A stretch of DNA of 64,000 nt from Rhyzopertha dominica (Eukaryota > Arthropoda > Insecta > Coleoptera > Bostrichidae): NCBI GenBank assembly GCA_025024175.1, contig QCXZ01000042.1, positions 11,301,501-11,365,500 of the forward strand, written 5' to 3'. The notes below the pieces were generated by a model that saw only the letters and a list, made by a program, of their open reading frames with translations, was not told the DNA's origin and made no database searches. Each line of letters begins with the position of its first letter. Position 1 is the stretch's first letter. Positions 56,175 through 64,000 of the stretch are shown piece by piece. The translations under genes were made by a program, and so were the position numbers.

Positions 56175-57669
56175 AGTTAATCTATGATTTTCAACTGCAT
56201 AGAAGGAACTATAATTGTGTGCGATTTAATTTTACTGAAATATAAAGGCACGCATTTGTAACTACAAATGACGTAGTATTAAACAAAGGGATCATTATTA
56301 GAACAACCATTACATGGCAGGCAATAACTTTTAACTGCGATTAATTCGTTAATTTGTCCAGTTCCTGAAAATAATCTGATATTGTTATGCGACTTATGGT
56401 GTATGTCCTCAATAACCAAAACGTCGAAAATACTTTGTTTTTTTCACATGATTATTATTCGCCATTGTTAGGTATAAACAAAATTACACAAAACTATACA
56501 AATCTATAGGTAACCTTACAAGAGATTTTCAAAGTGAGCACCAATTTTTTCCATGCATTAGTGTACGCGATTTTCAAACTCCTTCAGTTCTTTTTGGAAC
56601 GTTTCACGTGGAACTTTCCGACACTTAATAATATTTTTTTTCGTAAATGTTCGGTTCGGTTCTACTATCTTTCCAAATAAGAGGCTACGATTTATATACA
56701 ACGCTGCTTACCTTTTATTTAGTACGCGCCATCTAGTGCCACCAAAATAAAAACGCACTCACTCAGAATATATAACAAGCTATATCAGGATATCTAAATA
56801 CATTCTTAACTGTCTCCAAATGAGCATAATAATTATCACAAGAACAATTAGATGGTAAGTAGACGACGCAGAAGATATAAAGGCCACGAATCTTCAAACG
56901 CAGCAGTTACTAATAAGAATGGCGATGTTAGTTCTTTGTTGATAGCTATTAACACCACCACCTATGATTTTTAACTATTAATTAAGTTGCGGTCATTTCT
57001 GTAAAACCTCACAATCCAGGATACTAGAGTGAAGCCAAGTTTTAAGCAGAATAATGAGATCCTAATCATTATTAACACCAGCAATCTTTTAACTTAATTC
57101 TGAGAGCGCGCACATTTTGATAAAAGGAAGCACAAGTGCTGATTTCATTTTTCACACTTTTTTTTGTTAAAGTCACAAGGGTTTTTCTAAATCTATATGG
57201 TGCGAAGAATAATATGTTTTCAAACTTTAAATCACTTTTCACGAACGATTCAATATCTTTAACATTCATCTTTAGATCAATACGCCCTAAATACGAGTAC
57301 ATTATATATTCTACTGTTAAAATGGATGCTCTTTTTGCTTCAATCCATAATTTTGTTTCTTCTGTGGCTTAAAGAAGCCTTCTTGGAATCTCCCAATGAT
57401 CCAATGTCTCATCCTCCACGGCATTGCTCGGAGGATTATCAGCTGTTTTGGTGCTTTCATTGCTTTTATCATGTCTCTTTTTATTAATTGAATCAATCTA
57501 TCGTTGTATTTTCATTTTCTTTTCAATGAACTTAGGTGCAGAATTTTTACCAAGGCTGCATCATCTTCACACCGTCCTAATTTCTTCTCTTGTTTGCTAT
57601 TAGAAGCAATTAGAGCTTTACCATTTGTTATACGAAGGTGAATGCTTTCAGCGTCCATAATATAAGATA
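56175..57669. other. Spacer between D and E, left part
   Basis: Upstream flank of paralogue D, with a weak TATA-like TTATATTT about 70 bp before its start codon, and a transposase scrap listed separately. Otherwise nothing recognised. Confidence 0.3.
56520..56627 (-). pseudogene. Transposase C-terminal scrap
   Basis: Minus strand reads CRKVPRETFQKELKEFENRVH and, after a stop codon, CMEKIGAHFENLL. The ending (x-x-x-G-A-H-F-E) is that of mariner-like or related insect transposases. Confidence 0.5.
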
Positions 57670-57800
57670 ATATTTTGTTTGAACTTGTGTCAAGCAAATT
57701 TTGAGGTTCTTCATCTTTGACAAAGATTACAGGTCTAATCGAAACGTCAGACTATTAACTTTTTGTCAGTGTTTTCAAGAGACAGCGATCTATCCGACAA
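57670..57800 (+). repeat. Penelope-associated repeat, copy 1
   Basis: Contains GAACTTGTGTCAAGCAAATT and ATCGAAACGTCAGACT, and GTGTTTTCAAGAGACAGCGA. The same unit occurs at 60318-60445 (same direction) and 59712-59835 (opposite direction). Confidence 0.7.
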
Positions 57801-58112
57801 AATATTATCTTATTTTACCATTTGTTGTTGATTTCTCTTTGCATAAAGAAGTTGACTTATTAACAATATTGCTAATAATATCAGCGAAACCATCAGCATC
57901 CAGGAAGTCGAAAACTTGCTTTGACCACGGTTCACTCCAACTTGAGAAACGGCCACGTCAAAAATCTCGTAAATTTTATTATAAAAAGGCAAGGTTGGAA
58001 TCTACATGAAAAAGACTAATCCACAAGAAATTACAACTCGTAGAGCGGCGGAAAGTTAGATTTATTGAAATTGGAAGCGGTGGCGTCAGGGTTTAGTAGC
58101 TTTAATACAAAG

Positions 58113-58169
58113 AAGCACTTTTTGCCAGTTAAACTGAATTCGTTTCAGTTGAGCTGGCGAAAAGTGCTT
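58113..58169 (+). other. 57-nt hairpin with TTCG loop
   Basis: AAGCACTTTTTGCCAG and AAACTGAA pair with TTTCAGTT and CTGGCGAAAAGTGCTT across a TTCG tetraloop, giving about 24 paired bases with a small internal bulge. Size and shape resemble a miRNA precursor, or a small foldback repeat. It lies 285 bp beyond the stop codon of paralogue E. Confidence 0.4.
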
Positions 58170-58453
58170 TAAGCACTTAGTGTTTTATTCTCGGCAGGGG
58201 ACTCTTTTGTTTTGTATTACAGTTGTTCTTTCATAGACGCAATTAAGTCGCCAATGCAGCCATTCTTTAGTAAGACATAATCAACAGGTGCATAAGTATT
58301 TATTTATATATGTGAGTTACACAAATGTAAAGCTGTTATGCCACCAAAACGTCTTGTGTAACAAATAAACTTTATAAACTGTATTCGATATAGAGTGTGT
58401 GCTCCTCACTTGAAGTGATAATGGTGGCTGTAATGTGATGCTTTGCATAATAA

Positions 58454-61400
58454 CTAATCTGTCCACCCCCATTCACTGGCTTCGAGACTACCACTTATCT
58501 CTTCAACAACTTCGATAATCAGGTGTCTTATTACCATAAACCCAACGTTAACGATAATGGGTCTTAAAGTTGAAAGTATTACATTGCTCAACAAATTTAT
58601 GATCCAATCTATTAGTATATTGCAACTAAATTTGACCTCCATTTTCCTGCAAAACAAAACAATAAAAATATTAAAGCGTAAAATCTAGAAATACCAATTG
58701 AATTTTTTGAAACACACACTCACAGTTGATATCACTTAATTAATCAATTTTATCAGGCATACAGGGTGTCTCATAGCTTGGCATTCTTCTGTAGCTTCTT
58801 TATTATCGGTTTTAGAAAATAAGTGCAAAAACAAACGCTACCCTTTTTTCAAAACGCTATAACATAAAGATATTTTTATTGATGCAGAGTGGTTCACTGC
58901 TCGCAACTCTTTACATTTTACATGGAACACCCTATATATTTGCTAATTTCTTGTTGAAATTCAAGAGTACATTGTTAATCATACAAATTGCCCACATTAG
59001 GCCATTTCGACAATATTTGGTGCTTTTACATAAATTAAAAACTTTTAGCATGTCAATAAATGACGACTATCTCAGAAGGTAAAAAAGATAGCGATATGGA
59101 TTCGCCATTCAAAAGGGTATGAAAGTTTCTATCATAAAATAAAATATAAAAAAAATTGTTAGGTGTAGTTTTCGATAAATCTTACTGTGTAATATTCCAT
59201 TACTTTTTCCCACGCCATATATCTGCTAAAATTTGTGATTACTAGGTAACGGTTTGCTCAATAGAAGCGTAGCAGTGATGGTAGACAAATGTGACAATGG
59301 GACATTCTAACCAATTTGGTTATTCATAGCAATATTCTTCTAAACTAATAATGACAGTCCTCTCTATTAGAAGCCTTAGTAAACTTGTTTTAGCTAAAAA
59401 ATCAACATCAGTTTTGTAGTTTCGAAGATTCAGACTACAAATACTAAATTAATCTTTCATGATTTCTTTGAATTCTCTGCCACAAAGTTAGGTAGACAAG
59501 CAAGTCGTCTCTATTCCTTTCACAGCAACAGAGTAGATTCTTCTGTTGCCACGTCACAATTTCATTCAAGAAATATTAAAGTGGAGTACGCTTCAAAAGT
59601 AAAACAGTTAAATACCCCATTGTTTAAATACTACAAGACCAAAGACCATAATACACAATAAAAGGAAAACTATCTTTTTAAACTTCGAAAAGTAGTATAA
59701 GATAGTATGTTCTCGGAAAGATCGCTGTCTCTTGAAAACACTGACAAAACTTATGTCTGACGTTTCGATTACGCTTGTAACCTTTGTCAAAGACGAAGAA
59801 CCTCAAAATTTGCCTGACACAAGTTTAAACAAAATGGTGGTGAAATGTGGCATGCAAATATCTGTAAGTAAATTGAAGTTGAGTTTGCCTTATGTGCAAG
59901 GCTTTTGCAAAAAGTTAAAGAGGATGCTTAGAAAATACGATATTGTAGTTGTTGATAGTACATATAATAATTTAGATAAAATTCTACTAAAGACAAAGTA
60001 CATGTAGAGAGTAAAGGTGTTTACAAAATTTACATTACATAACAAAACTTTTACATAGAGAAAAATATTATCACAAACGTCTAATAAAAGAAGCTATAGA
60101 AATTTGTAGAAATACTAATAATTTTAATAGGGATTGTGGAAATTATTAGTTAGATGACATTTGGAAGGCTATTTTGTAGTTATCTTTTATCAATTAGTTC
60201 GTGTACATCTAGTAGGTAGGTAGTTCCTTTTTCGTCGTTAGGTTCTTTTCTATCAGGTTGGCACGTTATTTCTATGAAGTCTCGCTTCCTTTGTGATTTA
60301 TTTATTTACTTTCAAAATTTTGTTTGAACTTGTGTCAGGCAAATTTTGAGATTCTTCGTCTTTGACAAAGATTACAGGTGTAATCGAAACGTCAGACTCA
60401 TAATTTTTTGTCAGTGTTTTCAAGAGACAGCGATCTTTCCGAGAATATATTATCTTATATTATGGACTCTGAAAGCATCCAGCCTCGTATTCGAAAAGCA
60501 GTATTTTGCGATAAAATTAGTTGCTTATCACCTAATGGTAGTTTTTTAAATATTTTTTTAAATTGTTTCAGCTGGCATCGTGATTATGATTTTTGGTCCT
60601 ATCAACTGAACAAAAAACAAAAGTTTTAATTACGAGACAGTATGTAGCTTTATGGTGTCCAAATGTAGATAAATCACGTTTCCAGACTTATCCGCTAGAA
60701 GAGCTGCCTGCATGCGCACATCTAGGAGGGACCCTCTTACAGATCCACTGGGTCCAAAACCCATAAACTGGGCGGCATATTTCATAGAGAACTGGAAATT
60801 AAACAGCAATTTGAAGGAAATATAGCAGGCAGTGCGAAAAAAGATAGTTCGACTGAAATTTTGCTCAAAAAGAAAATGCTGTGTTCTTTTAGATTTGTAC
60901 TTTGTACAACATCGAAAAATTGCCCATTTAAAACATTATGCAAAACAACGCAATCCCGTAATAAGGTTAATTTATTTTGACGTAGCTAAAGTATACATGT
61001 ATTTAGCGTTGAAGTACGTCATTTCCACAAATGTGGACGACCCCATTATTAAGCTTTAAAGTAATCTATGCAGACGTCATTTTTTTCACAACTATCAGGA
61101 CATCTCTGGTCGATTTTAGATGTAGTCAAAATACGAAAAAATACGGTTCTTTTAAAATAAAGAAGTTACCGACCCGTATATCAATAGGTCTCAATCTCTG
61201 ATCTTCCACGTGACCTCAATCTATAATAAAGAAAAATTAAGAGTACAGAGCGATAATGTTTGTATTTTCATAAGTAGCTTATAACAAGCACCTAAAACAA
61301 AGCAAATTAAAGTTAAAATTTACATTTTAAAATTTAATTCTAATGTTATAGTAATGCAACTTATTTACCGTTATTACAACCCTGCAATAAAATTTATCTG

Positions 61401-63949
61401 TCCGATTTTCGGAAGATGGTTAAGCAGGGTCGGATTATTTAAAGTTCACTACCGGTCAAACCAAAACTAGCATTCAGTCTTAGTATTTCTGTGCGCGAGA
61501 CAAGAGAAGCAAAAAATGTTCCGTCCTTGGGAAAAAGCTGCTCCAAGTACCGCTCAGAATGAAGTTGCTGACGCTGACATGGAAGTGCAAACCGAAGAAA
61601 ACAAGAGGAATCGTCGTTACCTTAACCAAGATGCCAAAGAAATCATAAAACATGTATACAATTTTTTGATAAAAAAAGAGTGCAGTGCTCCGTTAAAAGT
61701 TACAAGGGAAATGGTTGGTGTGCCCTACACGATTGTGAGAGATATTATTGAAAGTAAAGGCAATTCAAGAAAATCACGCAATTCAGAGAACTTTCTAAAT
61801 ATACCAAAAGAGCTTGGGATAGAAATTAAAAAAGTGATTTACCAAATTTATAAGGAAAATAAAGTTCCAGCTACGGCAAGTCTGAAATTAAAACTTTTGG
61901 AATTAGGATATGACATAAGTTATTGCGAAGAGTGGTTCAGAAAATACTTGAGGAGCATCGGTTTTAATTATAGTGCATTAAACCAACGTTTGTCCATAAT
62001 GGAATCAACCTGACTAAAAAGAATGAGATGGGATTATATAAACGAAATCAGAAGGTACCGCCAAGAAAATCGTAATATCGTATATTTGGATGAAACGTGG
62101 TACGACACCCACGACTTGATAAAAGGAGGTCTGACAGATGAGACAATTAACTGCGTTCTGCAAGCACCACCTTCGAGAGAAAAAAGAATTATAATTCTTC
62201 ATGCGGGAGGAAGTGATGGATGGGTGGAAAATGGCTTATTACTGTCAGCGAAACAGATCCAAAATTGTTCTGTTGACTACCATTGCGACATGGACTCTGC
62301 ACTTTTTCAAACTTGGTTTCAGCAGCAGTTACTGCCAGGGCTACCACCAGGATCTGTTATAGTCATGGATAACACGAGTTATCATTCAAAATTAATGAAC
62401 AAGGCGCCAACATCAGCTGCAAAAAATAGAAATAATTGATTACTTAAGAATAAAATTACAATTCCGGATGGAAAAGTTACCAAAAAAGATCTGTTGACAA
62501 TGATTAAAAATTTCAACATACCTAAACAATATCGAGTTGATGAACTAGCGAAAGGACATGGACATATAGTTATGCGTTTGCCATCGTATTATTGCGTCCT
62601 AAACCCAATCGAATTAGTGTGGAGTACGCTTAAAAAAGGAATACGAAGAAACAATGCATGTCCGCGTTTAAGTTCGGGAGTTGTAGATTTAGTGCGTAGA
62701 GAGGTAAGTAGTATAACGAAAGAACTGTGGAAAAGCTGTATTAAGCATGTTATTGAAATTGAATATAGTATCCCCAAATTTTCAAAATTTTATACTACAT
62801 GTTCATGATGATGCTAGCAGTGATTCAGAATTTGACAGTAGTGATGATGATAATAATTAATATATTTAAGTTATGTCGGTGTAAACTTGTTAAACTTTTT
62901 TGTAAAAATATAATACATGTATGGATTTTTTTTGTATTTAGGGCTTTAGATAGAAAAATATATATTCTTATTATTTTCTGCTAAAATACTTGTCTTTTAT
63001 TTACATATTTAGTTATGTTAACCGTTAATCGCATGTTTCCAATAGTTCAAAGATTGTAAAAATATTAAAATGTATTGTTTATAATTTTCGGCTAGCACAG
63101 CATTCAACATTAGTCACAGGATATAAATATTACAGGAATGTTAAAAATCAAAATAAAAATATATAGGAATGCGAGATTTTTCTTTGCATATTAAAAAATG
63201 CTCAGATGTGCATGTTGTCTAGTTAGATTACAAATTTCATTACAACTTGATATACTTTGCTTGTGCAAAATAATGTTGCTACTCATCTAAAACTACGTAC
63301 AATTCATTTTGAGACGTAAATAAAAACGATCGATGTAAAACCTCTTATTAACCGAAGGATTAAAAACTACTTGGAATAATATACACTACACAAACAAAAA
63401 ATGAGTTTTAAAACGGCTTAAAGCCGGCACTGGAAATTCGCAAAATCACAAAGAGAGCGTTTGATTTATGAGGGGTCGCGTGCCGTTCTAACTGTGCCTG
63501 TAAATGAAAGGTAAATAGTATTGCAGGGTTGTAAAAACGGTAAGAGAGCTGCATTACTATACTTTCGAGTATATTGCAAAAAGTCCTTGTAATCGTATTT
63601 ATTAAATGAATTTTAATTCGTTATGGTAATTGTTTTTTGTTAGGGTTTTGCAAGAAGTCCAGAAAAACAATAATTTTGATGGTTGAAAGCATCCAGCATG
63701 TTTGTCCATTGAACAAGAGGCACTTGAAACTAAATGACTACAAAGACTGGATTTTTTTAATTCCAAGCAATGTAAAGAAAATTTTTATTTTCTTACCACC
63801 AATGCGTCCAAACCTATTTTCATTTCTATGCCCACCCTGGAGGTCTGAACTAATACTATTGCATCACCTATGCGATGTAGACTCGCTAAGCCCTGAAGTC
63901 GACCGTCGTAGAAACCTAGTTTCCCGGTTATTGTACCAACTATTGCGGG
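58454..63949 (-). CDS. Group 7 allergen-like secreted protein, paralogue E (exons 3-5, runs off right edge)
   Basis: Visible exons: 63949..63797 (exon 3, 153 nt), 60791..60634 (exon 4, 158 nt) and 58646..58454 (exon 5, TAG). Exon 3 reads IVGTITGKLGFYDGRLQGLA, then LHRIGDAIVLV and IEMKIGLDALV. Exon 4 reads KYAAQFMGFGPSGSVRGSLL and ends VIYLHLDTIKLHTVS. Exon 5 reads VKFSCNILIDWIINLLSNVI and a tail GSLEASEWGWTD. Lengths and phases (0,2) equal those of D, and both genes use the rare GTAATTA donor after exon 4, so D and E are probably the youngest pair. The signal peptide and first helix lie beyond 64000. Intron 4 holds Penelope debris and intron 3 a whole transposon. Visible parts are in frame. 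Confidence 0.8.
58760..58936. repeat. Possible short MITE
   Basis: Begins TACAGGGTGT and ends ACACCCTATA, about 177 bp apart. Only the outer ~10 bp are inverted repeats, so the call is weak. Confidence 0.35.
59712..59835 (-). repeat. Penelope-associated repeat, copy 2
   Basis: Inverse copy of the units at 57670 and 60318 (TCTTGAAAACACTGACAAAA, TCAAAGACGAAGAACCTC). With copy 3 it brackets the Penelope coding remnant. Confidence 0.7.
59840..60180 (+). pseudogene. Penelope-like element remnant
   Basis: Reads KLSLPYVQGFCKKLKRMLRK and STYNNLDKILLKTK, which match the segment between reverse transcriptase and endonuclease of Penelope elements (LPY/FPY-V-x-G, R-x-L-R-K, L-x-x-L-L-x-K-T-K). The GIY-YIG endonuclease core is deleted. 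A C-terminal piece follows at 60070-60180: KRLIKEAIEI, NNFNRDCGNY, a stop, then LDDIWKAIL, again a Penelope ending (I-E-I-x-K-x-x-x-N-x-N-R-D). Confidence 0.65.
60318..60445 (+). repeat. Penelope-associated repeat, copy 3
   Basis: Contains GAACTTGTGTCAGGCAAATT, TCAAAGACGAAGAATCTC on the other strand, and GTGTTTTCAAGAGACAGCGA. Direct copy of 57670-57800, inverse of 59712-59835. Confidence 0.7.
61349..63559 (+). mobile_element. Tc1/mariner-type transposon, copy 3 (in E intron 3)
   Basis: Complete ends: TAGTAATGCAAC at 61349 and GTTGCATTACTA-like GCTGCATTACTA at 63559, each flanked by TA. The 3' end carries the full long terminal repeat (…GCAGGGTTGTAAAAACGG…). Copies 1 and 3 differ by internal deletions, the TA expansion in copy 1, and scattered substitutions. 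Confidence 0.85.
61516..62808 (+). pseudogene. Transposase of copy 3, near-intact with a stop and a frameshift
   Basis: Start MFRPWEKAAPSTAQNEVADA. The first 165 codons are open and end at TGA (62011-62013), where copy 1 has CGA, a typical methylated-CpG change. The frame continues with VYLDETWYD and VMDNTSYH to about 62415, where a one-base shift breaks it. A TAA-type stop follows and the rest (VMRLPSYYCVLNPIELVWS) is at 62494-62808. It carries all three catalytic residues, so it was active not long ago. Confidence 0.82.
63560..63796. other. Intron 3 of paralogue E next to exon 3
   Basis: A short plus-strand frame (LNKRHLKLNDYKDW near 63720) looks transposon-like, but I cannot place it. Confidence 0.25.
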
Positions 63950-64000
63950 CTGCAAAAACAATTTAACGGTAAAACGGCAAAAACAGCGTACTACTGAGAG

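Overview
The window looks like nuclear DNA of an insect, most likely a beetle. Genes are split by GT-AG introns, base composition is AT-rich, there is no bacterial-style gene packing, and much of the sequence is transposon debris. The beetle assignment is inference. It rests on insect-type transposons, on a secreted-protein family that I associate with insects and mites, and on a short (TCAGG)n tract, the telomere unit known from many Coleoptera. Single N bases at 2323, 2348, 4701, 9601, 24545, 33559, 36267 and 49644 mark uncertain assembly positions.

Left end (1-9.5 kb): three ordinary genes. A secreted protein of unknown function runs off the left edge on the minus strand. The C-terminal 268 residues of the mitochondrial AAA chaperone BCS1 follow on the plus strand. 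A complete five-exon, 392-residue gene for the axonemal protein IQCG/DRC9 lies on the minus strand. BCS1 and IQCG converge, with stop codons 46 bp apart, and the last intron of IQCG holds a whole Tc1/mariner-type transposon.

Centre and right (11.7-64 kb): a tandem array of five paralogous genes (called A to E here), all on the minus strand. They encode small secreted proteins that resemble the mite group 7 allergen family (a BPI/LBP-like, TULIP-type lipid-binding fold). All use the same five-exon layout; the intron phases 2,0,0,2 hold wherever they can be seen. A (245 aa), B (263 aa) and C (258 aa) are complete and in frame. D has one extra base in exon 3. E continues beyond the right edge. 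A and B share a signal peptide type; D and E share exon 4-5 details. This suggests stepwise tandem duplication.

The array is stretched to more than 50 kb by transposons in introns and spacers. There are three copies of one Tc1/mariner-type element with unusual catalytic spacing (about 81 residues between the second D and the E), a hAT-like element with an 8-bp target duplication, and a decayed Tc3-like element. There is also a MULE/FLYWCH element with an intact 468-aa reading frame, remnants of several LINEs, a Penelope-like remnant, gag, THAP and OTU fragments, and several foldback or MITE elements. I found no tRNA, rRNA or CRISPR array.
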